64,000 nt of DNA from Crambe crambe. Lineage: Eukaryota > Porifera > Demospongiae > Poecilosclerida > Crambeidae. The stretch covers positions 8,223,338-8,287,337 of the forward strand of contig OZ004581.1 of NCBI GenBank assembly GCA_963924555.1, in the 5' to 3' direction. A program made the translations under genes and the position numbers. Numbering within the stretch: position 1 is the stretch's first letter; each line of letters starts with the position of its first letter. Below are positions 33,827 to 44,789 of this stretch, in pieces. The notes under the pieces were generated by a model. The model was not told the origin of the DNA. It saw only the letters and a list, made by a program, of their open reading frames with translations, and searched no databases.

Positions 33827-36800
33827 CTGCATACAGGCAAACACCCAATGGCATGACTCACAGCTATGTTGCTAAGTAACTCACTGAGTATAGCTATACA
33901 TGTGCATGATATATACTAGTAAACTATCCACTCACTTAAGGTGTCATCTCTAACTTGACTTGCTTCAACTGATTTTCTCATTGGTTGACTCTATAGACAT
34001 GCACAATGGAGGTTGTCTTAATCATAGAAGATGATGTTCTTTAACTTACATCAGGATCACTGCTTGTTCCTAGTGGTTGAGTTTTGCTGGTCAAAGATGG
34101 TGTGGACTGAGTAGGTGTTGGACTGCAACCAGGTTGAAGTTGAGGTGCACTTTGCAACTGGTTCAATGCTGAGATGAAAACATAATCATAACAATCATAT
34201 TATAGCTATCTACCATCAGTGACAGGTCAGGGAGTAGTGTTGGTTCACTACGCTGGTACCTTTCTCCAATCCTTTTTTTAACTGACACTCTAAAGGTAAG
34301 GAGGAATGATCTTGATGAGTATCCATTTATAGATAAACCACACACTTCACCTTTCTCCAATTCTTTCTTTAACTGATCAATCTCCTTGTTCTTTTTTTGT
34401 ATTTCTCTGTCCTTTAAACTCAGTTGCTGCTCATAGTGTTCCTTGTGAGTCTGCTCAAACTTGTGATAAAACAATCTGGAAAAACAACAACAACAACAAC
34501 AACAAAACAAACAAACAAACAAACAAACAAAACCCATGCATGGGTATAGTACAAGTTAGTTAATACAGTCATCACAAGTACTTTTTCTGCATGTCTTGAA
34601 TGCCTATAGTGCTCAGATGTTGGAGGAGGTGAGGTCTGGATACCATCTCAATCTCTTCCTGCCACAGGTCTAGCAGAATCTTGGCATTATTGTTGATGTA
34701 CTCCAAGTGTTCTGACATCTCCAAGACTTCTGCCAGTTCCTTCACCTTCTCACACTTCTGAACCTCAATGGTAATAACCTCAAGTTCAGAAGAAGAGACA
34801 ATAGCAATCTCCTGAAAAAACAACAACAACAACAACAACAACATTAAATAACACCCACTTATCGTAGTTAGCTACTCACCTGTCGAATACTCAACCAGAA
34901 GTTTTGGTCAATATTTAATTTTATCCGAACACTTTTTTCACAAACTAGTGTAGGATTAGAAATGGTGGCATCCTCTGGAAGGATGATGAAATGATCTCTC
35001 TGTGGACAACCTTCACACTTCAATGCAAAATTGATGCCAATCCCTGGCAGCCATTTCTTGATTTCTGTGAATGACTGTTGAATGATTTCAAGTATGGCAT
35101 GACATGAACTTATGAAGGTGGGACATTTATATTTCCTTGAGTCAATACGTTGTACGTCAATTCTCACACTAAACTTTTCCTCTGTAATGAAAAGTCTGTC
35201 CAGTTGCTGTCCAGGAGATCCAAACAAGAATTGGATTTGATTTCGATATATTTTCTTATCGACTGGTAGATGACATTTAGGATGCTTTGACATGACTGCT
35301 GCCAGTTGAGTGAAGAAGCCTGGAGGTAAGTAGTTGGTGCTGAAAACAAGATGCAATGGAATTGCAGAGTTGATGGCAGTGCTAGTCGAGTATGGATCAT
35401 CAACTTTCGGTAAATAAGGTAGCATCGATGGAACAAAATACTTCCTACCAGGACCTTTATGCTTTTCAGTACTGATTTTAGCAATAATCAAAAAATGCTC
35501 CAATAGATCCACAATCTGTTGAGGTTCCAACTTTTTTTGAGCTCTCAATACTTTTTGGTATAATGATTCTACCAGTATTCCATCCTTACGCAGCAATTTC
35601 CAGAGACGTTTGTTTCTATATTCTTCTTGCCCTTCCAGTGCCAACAAACGGGCTATTTGCTTGATGAGCCATTGAGGGTCAGCAATGACACAAGACTTCA
35701 AGCTGGGGATGTCTGAGTAGTGAAAGAACACGGCAAGATCGTGATAGAATGCAAGAATGCTAGTAAGAGTATCTTCAGGGATTAGACATGCTCTACATAA
35801 TTCCTTCACTTCCTCTAAAGGAACTACTGGCTTCTTTTGAGATCTGGTATATCTCTGGAACACTTTCCTGAACAGCAACCAAGTGATTGGAGTACGAATA
35901 GCTAAATCTTCAGTTGCAAAGTCACTCACAATCGTACGAATGAACTTAAAAGTGTCATCTTCAAGCTCTTCCTTACCAGCTGTTGTGTTATCGACTATTG
36001 CTCCATCCAGAACAATGTCAGAAAAGGCTTTACCTGTTAATTCTGAAGAAAGCTTTTCAAGAATCTCATGTTTTCTTTCCTTGACAGAAACATTGTCACC
36101 ATGTGAACCAACAGGCAGAACGAGAGGATACTTGGGGACTTCTTCATCTTCATCACTTTCTTTATCAATAATGAGCCTCTTATTCAAGAGAGTAGCATGA
36201 ATGGTGGATATCCACTGCACCATCAAGTCAAGTGTGGATATATCTTCTAGATGCGCAGTGGCTCTTCCTTTAAAATAGGTAAGACACTGATACCGATCAT
36301 GGAGATCACACCTGGCATCGAACATTAAGAGAAACAATGTCCTCGCGGTTAGAAATGCAGGAAGAATTTTAAGAAAGACTGGCTGGCCTCCACAATCCCA
36401 CACATGCAGATAAACTTCCTCTTTGATAAATGGGTCACCAGTGGTTATAACAGAAAGAATCTCTTTTAAAATCCCCACAATTAATGGGTGGTCAAACTTG
36501 GGGGCAGTTTTACTAGGTTGAATCTCACCACTGCTCACATCACTTTCACTGCTTGCATCACTTCCACTGTTCGCATCACTTCCACTGTTCGCATCACTTC
36601 CACTGTTTGCATCACTTCCTGTGGCAGAATTGGAATCTTTGTGGTCAAGAATAGTTTGTATCAACTGAGCAAGTCCTTTGATTTCATCAGCATCAGTTAT
36701 TTTTGTCCAGAATTTTCCTTCCTGGCTGCAGGCCCAGTAACTCTCAGTGGGACGGAGGGAGAATGTGTCAGCCACCTGGGTGCTGTAGGCTTCACAGGGA

Positions 36801-39800
36801 AGGGGCAGATTCATCAAACCATTGAGTAGACTGCTCTTGCCCACACCTCCAGGACCAACGATCATCACACGAGCATATGCAACCTTTGTTTCACCCTGCC
36901 CCAGGGCATTCAAGTAATCCACTGAAAATCAAATGTACAAAATAATTAATATCTATCAAAATAAAAATATTACCTTCAGTCCTTGAGGCTCGAATCTCAA
37001 TGAAAAAGGATTCAACATGGAAACGAAGTTAATTCACAAGTGAATTATGCACAAAAGACATACACTCACCATCTGAAAATATGAACACCACAACAGTGAA
37101 AATATTATGAGATTCAGTGAGCGAGCATGGACTCTCAGGTCATGACTCAATGTATGTGTTATGATTAACAATGCATTAATTTTGGTAGACAGCATGTAAG
37201 TAACAATGCAGAGAGTGAGTCAGTTCAGAATAACTTACTCGCTGAAGGAATGAAATTAAGCATCAAAGTACGAGAGTGAAGGTACGACAGGGTAAGAGAA
37301 TAGACAGCATGTAAGTAACAATGCGGAGAGTGAGTACGTTCAGAATAACTTACCAACTGAAGGAATGAAATTAAGCATCAAAATACGATGACAGGGTAAG
37401 AGAATAGACAGCATGTAAGTAACAATGCAGAGAGTGAGTACGTTCAGAATAACTTACTTGCTGAAGGAATGAAATTAAGCATCAAAAGACGACAGTGAAG
37501 ATACAATAGGGTAAGAAAATAGACAGCATGTAAGTAACCATGCAGAACAGTTCAGAATAACTTACGAACTGAAGGAATCATCAAAATACGACAGTGAAAG
37601 TACGACAGGGTAAGAGAATAGATAGCATGTAAGTAAAAATGCAGAGAGTGAATACGTTCAGAATAACTTACCGACTGAAGGAATGAAATTAAAGCATCGA
37701 ATACGACAGTGAAGGTACGACAGGATAAGAGAATAGACAGCATGTAAGTAACAATGCAGAGAGTGAGTACGTTCAGAATAACTTACTGGCTGAAGGAATC
37801 ATCAAAATACGACAGTGAAGGTAAGACAGAATAAGAGAATAGACAGCATGTAAGTAACAATGCAGAGAGTGAGTACGTTCAGAATAACTTACAAACTGAA
37901 GAAATCATCAAAATATGTCAGTGAAGGTACGACAGAGTAAGAGAATAGACAGCATGTAAGTAACAATGCAGAGAGTGAGTACGTTCAGAATAACTTACAT
38001 CCTGAAGGAATAAAATTAAGCATCAAAATACAACAGTGAAGGTAAGACAGGGTAAGAGAATAGACAGCATGTAAGTAACAATGCAGAGAGTGAGTACGTT
38101 CAGAATAACTTACTGGCTGAAGGAATCATCAAAATACGACAGTGAAGGTAAGACAGAATAAGAGAATAGACAGCATGTAAGTAACAATGCAGAGAGTGAG
38201 TACGTTCAGAATAACTTACAAACTGAAGAAATCATCAAAATATGTCAGTGAAGGTACGACAGAGTAAGAGAATAGACAGCATGTAAGTAACAATGCAGAG
38301 AGTGAGTACGTTCAGAATAACTTACATCCTGAAGGAATAAAATTAAGCATCAAAATACAACAGTGAAGGTAAGACAGGGTAAGAGAATAGACAGCATGTA
38401 AGTAACAATGCAGAGAGTGAGTACGTTCAGAATAACTTACTGCCTGAAGGAATGAAATTAAGCATCAAAATACGACAGTGAAGGTACGGCAGGGTAAGAG
38501 AATAGACAGCATGTAAGTAACAATGCAGAGAGTGAGTCAGTTCAGAGTAACTTACATACTGAAGGAATGAAATTAAGCATCGAAAGACGACAGTGAAGGT
38601 ATGGCATGATAAGAGAATAGACAGCATGTAAGTAACCATGCAGAGAGTGAGTCAGTTCAGAATAACTTACCACCTGAAGGAATCACCAAAATACGACAGT
38701 GAAGATACGACAGGATAAGAGAATAGACAGCATGTAAGTAACAATGCAGAGAGTGAGTCAGTTTAGAATAACTTACCTCCTGAAGGAATGAAATTAAGCA
38801 TCAAAATATGACAGTGAAGGTACGACAGGGCAAGAGAATAGACAGCATGTAAGTAACAATGCAGAGAGTGAGTACGTTCAGAATAACTTACCTTCTGAAG
38901 GAATGAAATTAAGCATCGAAATACGACAGTGAAGGTACGACAGGGTAAGAGAATAGACAGCATGTAAGTAACAATGCAGAGAGTGAGTACGTTCAGAATA
39001 ACTTACCTTCTGAAGGAATGAAATTAAGCATCAAAATACGACAGTGAAGGTACGACAGGGTAAGAGAATAGATAGCATGGGAGCATGTAAGTAACAAAGT
39101 CAGTTCAGAATGACTTACATCCTGAAGAAATGAAATCAAACATCAAAATACGACAGAGAAGGTAAGACAGGGTAAGAGAATAGACAGCATGTAAGTAACA
39201 ATGTAGAGAGTGAGTACGTTCAGAATAACTTACCTTCTAAAGGAATGAAATTAAGCATCGAAATACGACAGTGAAGGTAAGACAGGGTAAGAGAATAGAC
39301 AGCATGTAAGTAACAATGCAGAGAGTGAGTACGTTCAGAATAACTTACCTTCTGAAGGAATGAAATTAAGCATCAAAATACGACAGTGAAGGTACGGCAG
39401 GGTAAGAGAATAGACAGCATGTAAGTAACAATGCAGAGAGTGAGTCAGTTCAGAATAACTTACCACCTGAAGGAATGAAATTAAGCATCAAAATACGACG
39501 ACAGCATAAGAGAATAGACAGCATGTAAGGGTAAGAGAATAGACAGCATGTAAGTAACAATGCAGAGAGTGAGTCAGTTCAGAATAACTTACCGACTGAA
39601 GGAATGAAATTAATACGACGACAGCATGAGAGAATAGACAGCATGTAAGGGTAAGAGAATAGACAGCATGTAAGTAACCATGCAGAGAGTGAGTACGTTC
39701 AGAATAACTTACTGACTGAAGGAATCATCAAAATACGACAGTGAAGGTACGACAGGGTAAGAGAATAGACAGCATGTAAGTAACAATGCATAGAGTGAGT

Positions 39801-42800
39801 CAGTTTAGAATAACTTACCACCTGAAGGAATGAAATTAAGCATCAAAATATGACGACAGCATAAGAGAATAGACAGCATGTAAGGGTAAGAGAATAGACA
39901 GCATGTAAGTAACCATGCAGAGAGTGAGTACGTTCAGAATAACTTACTGGCTGAAGGAATCATCAAAATACGACAATGAAGGTACGACAGGGTAAGAGAA
40001 TAGACAGCATGTAAGTAACAATGCAGATAGTGAGTATGTCAAGAATAACTTACCACCTGAAGGAATGAAATTAAGCATCAAAATACGACAATGAAGGTAC
40101 GACAGGGTAAGAGAATAAACAGCATGTAAGTAACAATGCAGAGAGTGAGTACGTTCAGAATAACTTACCGACTGAAGGAATGAAATTAAGCATCAAAATA
40201 CGACGACAGGGTAAGAGAATAGACAGCATGTAAGGGTAAGAGAATAGACAGCATGTAAGTAACAATGCAGAGAGTGAGTACGTTCAGAATAACTTACTGG
40301 CTGAAGGAATCATCAAAATACGACAGTGAAGGTACGGCGTAAGAGAATAGACAGCATGTAAGTAACAATGCAGAGAGTGAGTACGTTCAGAATAACTTAC
40401 CGACTGAAGGAATGAAATTAAGCATCAAAATACGACGACAGGGTAAGAGAATAGACAGCATGTAAGTAACAATGCAGAGAGTGAGTACGTTCAGAATAAC
40501 TTACAAACTGAAGGAATGAAATTAAGCATCAAAATACGACAGTGAAGGTAAGACAGGGTAAGAGAATAGACAGCATGTAAGTAACAATGCAGAGAGTGAG
40601 TACGTTCAGAATAACTTACCAACTGAAGGAATGAAATTAAGCATCAAAATACGACGACAGGGTGAGAATAGACAGCATTTAAGTAACAATGCAGAGAGTG
40701 AGTACGTTCAGAATAAGGAATGAAATTAAGCATCAAAATACGACAGTGAAGGTAAGACAGGGTAAGAGAATAGACAGCATGTAAGTAACAATGCAGAGAG
40801 TGAGTACGTTCAGAATAACTTACATCCTGAAGGAATAAAATTAAGCATCAAAATACAACAGTGAAGGTAAGACAGGGTAAGAGAATAGACAGCATGTAAG
40901 TAACAATGCAGAGAGTGAGTACGTTCAGAATAACTTACCGACTGAAGGAATGAAATTAAGCATCAAAATACGACGACAGGGTAAGAGAATAGACAGCATG
41001 TAAGTAACAATGCAGAGAGTGAGTACGTTCAGAATAACTTACAATCTGAAGGAATGAAATTAAGCATCAAAATACGACAGTGAAGGTAAGACAGGGTAAG
41101 AGAATAGACAGCATGTAAGTAACAATGCAGAGAGTGAGTACGTTCAGAATAACTTACATCCTGAAGGAATAAAATTAAGCATCAAAATACAACAGTGAAG
41201 GTAAGACAGGGTAAGAGAATAGACAGCATGTAAGTAACAATGCAGAGAGTGAGTACGTTCAGAATAACTTACCTTCTGAAGGAATGAAATTAAGCATCAA
41301 AATACGACAGTGAAGGTACGGCGTAAGAGAATAGACAGCATGTAAGTAACAATGCAGAGAGTGAGTACGTTCAGAATAACTTACCGACTGAAGGAATGAA
41401 ATTAAGCATCAAAATACGACGACAGGGTAAGAGAATAGACAGCATGTAAGTAACAATGCAGAGAGTGAGTACGTTCAGAATAACTTACAAACTGAAGGAA
41501 TGAAATTAAGCATCAAAACACGACAGTGAAGGTAAGACAGGGTAAGAGAATAGACAGCATGTAAGTAACAATGCAGAGAGTGAGTACGTTCAGAATAACT
41601 TACCAACTGAAGGAATGAAATTAAGCATCAAAATACGACAGTGAAGGTAAGACAGGGTAAGAGAATAGACAGCATGTAAGTAACAATGCAGAGAGTGAGT
41701 ACGTTCAGAATAACTTACCGGCTGAAGCAAATATTAAGAATCAAAATACGACAGTGAAGGTAAGAGAGGGTGAGAGAATAGACAGCATGTAAGTAACAAT
41801 GCAGAGAGTGAGTACGTTCAGAATAACTTACTGGCTGAATGAAATATTAAGCATCAAAATACGACAGTGAAGGTACGGCAGGGTGAGAGAACAGACAGCA
41901 TGTAAGTAACGATACAGAGAGTGAGTACGTTCAGAATAACTTACCTCCTGAAGGAATTAAGCATCAAAATACGACAGTGAAGGTAATAGAGAGGATAATA
42001 GAATAGAGAGCATAGACAGTATGTAAGTAACAATGCAGACGTTCAGAATAACTTACAGTCTGAAAGAATGAAATTAAGCATCAAAATACGACAGTAAAGG
42101 TAAGAAAAGATAAGAGAATAGACAGCATGTAAGTAACAATGCAAAGAGTGAGTCAGTTCAGAATAACTTACCCACTAAAAGAATGATATTAAGCATCAAA
42201 ATACGACAGTGAAGGTATGACAGAGTAAGAGAAAAGACAGCATGTAAGTAAAAATGCAGAGAGTGAGTATAACTTACCAACTGAAGGAATAAAATTAAGC
42301 ATCAAAATACGACAGTAATGGTACAACAGAGTAAGAGAATAGACAGCATGTAAGTAATAGTTATGAAGTAAGTTGTCAAGAATAACTCACATCCTGAAGG
42401 ATCTAAGTATGTCAATGAAGGTATGACAGGGTATGATAATGAGAAGGGATAAATTAATATGTTAATGAAGTATAAGTAATGACTTACCAGGAGAAGGGGT
42501 AATAAGTTCCAACATCAAATTGAGTGTGTATGGTGTGAAAGAACATGATGCCAAATATAATAATGTCAGTCTTGAATGACTCACCTCCTGAAAGAAAACA
42601 TTGATACACATACTAACTAAAGGTCGTGATCATAACATAATTCAGCACTTTCTAATTAATAGACATTCCAGACACAATCTTAAAACCTCCTTCCTTTGTG
42701 TTGGTAAAGGGTTGACAAGTGAGAATTGGTCCCACCCGTGGGCCACATATATACACTGCAGTACAGCACAATCTGTACTTCAGGTGAGGAAGGAATGAGC

Positions 42801-43007
42801 TTCCAAGTCATTACCAGTGGTGGGTTGCATTGGTACACCCTCTATAATTAATACTCCACAACTAAATGAGCTGGTGTCACACCCTAACCCCTAGCCCCTA
42901 GCTAGCCACCTTTTTCATGTGAATGCACTCACAAAATATGGTTCAGCTCTGCTAGAAGTTGCCTTCTTCTCTGTCTCTTCGTTCTCTTTATCTATTGTAT
43001 CACTCAT
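33513..43007 (-). CDS. Gene A: microexon-array / Roc-COR / death-domain protein
   Basis: Exons in coding order: 43007-42933 (start), about 48 three-base microexons (42587-37070), 36995-36974 (22 nt), 36921-34880 (Roc-COR), 34811-34582, 34475-34351 (coiled coil), 34168-34050, 33990-33936, and 33826-33513 (death domain, stop). All borders are GT-AG and the phases fit throughout (0, 0, 1, 0, 2, 1, 0, 1). The Roc G1 loop is GPGGVGKSS, G3 is DCGGQ, and the G4-like motif is VGSHGD. Roc-COR proteins are GTPases that dimerise through COR; the terminal death domain implies coupling to death-fold signalling. With all microexons included the protein would be roughly 1,070 residues. Gene A is a tandem paralogue of gene B. 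Confidence 0.82.
33936..33990 (-). CDS. Gene A linker exon 2
   Basis: This 55-nt exon encodes a polar linker (MRKSVEASQVRDDTL), phase 0 in and 1 out. It is conserved twice in gene B (54771-54825, 51971-52025). Confidence 0.75.
34050..34168 (-). CDS. Gene A linker exon 1 (Gln/Pro/Thr-rich)
   Basis: This 119-nt exon, phase 1 in and 0 out, encodes a low-complexity linker (LNQLQSAPQLQPG then TPTQSTPSLTS). Copies in gene B are at 54887-55005 and 52085-52203. Confidence 0.75.
34351..34475 (-). CDS. Gene A coiled-coil exon
   Basis: This 125-nt exon, phase 2 in and 1 out, encodes FYHKFEQTHKEHYEQQL and LKDREIQKKNKEIDQLKKEL with heptad-like spacing, a probable short coiled coil. AAC microsatellites flank it. 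The gene B counterpart is much shorter. Confidence 0.75.
34582..34811 (-). CDS. Gene A helical (death-fold-like) exon after COR
   Basis: This 230-nt exon, phase 0 in and 2 out, encodes about 77 helical residues, including CEKVKELAEVLEMSEHLEYI, ILLDLWQEEI and HLLQHLSTIGIQDMQ. The spacing suggests a death-superfamily or similar helical bundle, but I cannot assign the subfamily. It is well conserved in gene B. Confidence 0.72.
34880..36921 (-). CDS. Gene A Roc-COR exon
   Basis: One 2,042-nt exon enters in phase 1 (G|TG GAT TAC) after TTGATTTTCAG and leaves in phase 0 at CGACAG|GTGAGT. Roc begins about 20 residues in, with MIVGPGGVGKSSLLNGL. An inserted loop carries repeated GSDANS/GSDASS hexapeptides. 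YLHVWDCGGQPVFLKILPAF is the switch II region. COR follows with TPITWLLFRKVFQRY, ELCRACLIPEDTLTSILAFY, CVIADPQWLIKQIARLL and VDLLEHFLIIAK. The C-terminal roughly 160 residues (LPPGFFTQLAAVMSKHPKC onward) are conserved with gene B. Confidence 0.9.
36974..36995 (-). CDS. Gene A 22-nt adapter exon
   Basis: The exon ATTCGAGCCTCAAGG...GAAG lies between TTTTCATTGAG and GTAATA. It encodes IRASRTE plus one base, converting phase 0 to phase 1. The same exon, two bases different, is at 58288-58309 in gene B with its own acceptor and donor. Conservation across the duplication and an exact phase fit support it. Confidence 0.75.
37070..42587 (-). repeat. Array 2: tandem codon-sized microexon units of gene A
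   Basis: About 50 units with a typical spacing of 115 bp. In sense orientation each unit is a donor (GTAAGTTATTCTGAAC), an intron body with CACTCTCTGCATTG and TTCACTGTCG, a branch-like GCTTAAT, the acceptor CATTCCTTCAG, three variable bases, then the next donor. I count 48 intact units with 19 different triplets: GAT 6, TCG 6, TCA 1, AAG 5, CCA 5, CCG 1, TTT 4, TTC 1, TTG 4, GTG 4, GAG 3, and one each of ATG, CGA, CAA, GCA, TAT, ATT, ACT and TGG. None is a stop. One unit (about 40.71 kb) has lost the donor, triplet and acceptor in a deletion, and one near 42.49 kb lacks an AG. The outermost units use GTGAGT donors. Confidence 0.9.
42933..43007 (-). CDS. Gene A first coding exon
   Basis: The exon has 25 codons from ATG 43007: MSDTIDKENEETEKK, then ATSSRAEPYF, ending TTT|GTGAGTGCATTC in phase 0. 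It is homologous to gene 1 exon 1. An in-frame stop lies just upstream, so this ATG is the first available. The following intron (42.60-42.93 kb) is also conserved with gene 1 (11.30-11.62 kb). Confidence 0.72.
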
Positions 43008-44520
43008 GATGTTATTTCTTACCTGACAAAAAAATCGCACGAGTGCTATATAGTGGACAGTGAGGAGTGGATTCATTGCGCATGCGCATGGTGAACTGAA
43101 ACAGGAGGAGCTTGCAATTAATCAACTGAAAGTGAAAATTCGATTTAAAAGATTGACCTTTGTGAGTCCAATTAGTGATCGTCATAGCTACTAGGGACAA
43201 GGCTGTTATCAAAGTACAAGAGGCCTGGAAGCTAGACCTGTCCACATAATTATAACTAGCTGTATCCAGCAGTAGCTTAATAAATGTACTAACTACTCAA
43301 ACACCAAATGAACCAGTTGGCTATGTTCACAGTTAGCGCCATTGATTTTAGTTCTATGGAAATTTATCTCTATAGCATCTATATACTTCACCTGTTCCTT
43401 GACAAACCCACACCAGCAGGTAGGCCTTGTTATAAGCTAGCTAGTGATACCTAAACATCAAGTGCAGTTTGGCAGCGCAGGCCGGGATGGCTTCACCTAG
43501 GGGGAAATAGATGGAGATCATGAAGATGAGAGAGATATGATCAGAAAGAGAATTCCACAAGTGTCTACTATGGTGTCTCCTCCTGAGAGCAGTGATGATG
43601 AAGAAGCTAAACAAAGAACATTGAGAAAAAAGACTGCAAAGGCTAAGCACGAAATGCAACTGTGAGTTCATGCAACATGTTAGCTATATTTCATAATGTC
43701 ATAGACTAAATTTGCTGTTTATCATCACAATTTTTAAGATTTCCATGAGGAAGGGAGGTCTATCAGTTTTAGCTATTGTACTTTGGGTAACCAAACCAAC
43801 TTGAATTAAGGGGGAATGCTGTGGCCTTTACCAATTTCTTGATGATTATAATTTTTGTCTGAAATGCCTCACCAAAATTCAATATTTTGCTGACTAAATT
43901 GGATGAGGGAGGTGACAATAAACAGTTCACTTGGCCTAATGATATTGTAGCCATGACATCATCATCCTCTTAAAGAAAGTAGCTACACATACGTAGGCTG
44001 CAGTCACACAGTTGTATGGCCAACAACTCTCTTCATCAGACTACTCAGGTTGACTATGTTAGCTAGCTAGCTAGCTAGCATCGATGTTATTTATTTCATA
44101 TTTCATATTCGATGTTATTTATTTCATATTTCATAGCCCGTAAAAGAACTTGAGGGCACTAGTAATAGCTAGGGTAAGAACTTAGCTACATACATTCTAG
44201 ATCTCTCCACCCCACCTGAGTCCTAGCTACAGAGATGCTCAAAGGTGCTCCACTAGCTAGCTCAAGATGCCTGCATGTACTGTGTAATAAAGAAAACCAA
44301 GCCACATGCATCAATTCTGTGGTCGTTTCCTGTTACGCAATGATTGCCTTATCATCTGTCACTTGAACAGATTTCAGCACTGTCTGCCACTGCTTATTTG
44401 CACGGCGTGACACATATTATTACAAACTTCAGGATCAACACAATAATGAAAAATGGTGCTCCAAAAATATTGTCAGCATTGTTTTATAAGTTGATAGTTT
44501 GCAGCCCAAGGCTATAGATA
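43008..44520. other. Region 5' of gene A
   Basis: Presumed promoter region of gene A. It holds one possible + strand exon (43501-43661), a GCTAGCTAGC run near 44.06 kb and a short tandem repeat ATTTATTTCATATTTCATA at 44.09-44.13 kb. No other gene is seen. Confidence 0.45.
43501..43661 (+). CDS. Possible isolated exon of a charged protein
   Basis: Between the acceptor-like CTTCACCTAG and donor GTGAGT, one frame is open for 53 codons. It is rich in acidic and basic residues (DHEDERDMIRKRIPQVS, PPESSDDEEAKQRTLRKKTA). The composition looks nuclear-protein-like, but no domain or partner exon is identified. Confidence 0.3.
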
Positions 44521-44789
44521 TGTGGTCATGAGGTCCTCCTGTTGTGCCCTCTTCAGCTTGTAGGCTTCCATTGCTACTTTAGTGGGTTCCCAACACTTCC
44601 CTCTCATCAGTCGCTCCATCTTCCTCTCTCGTTCTCTTCAGCCAGTACTACCTGGGGGGAGGGGAATAGATCAGGTGACCTCATTATTCTATCAAAGCTG
44701 AATCATGGTACAGTAAACTCCCCAATGTGTACTCCCTTAATTAAACCCAAACCTGTCTTGAAACAGCCTGACATAGGACCATAATTATT

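Noticed and set aside
37200-42400. CRISPR-like array
   Set aside because: The repeats are about 110 bp with 3-bp variable positions, not 20-50 bp repeats with spacers. The genome is eukaryotic and the flanks are splice sites.
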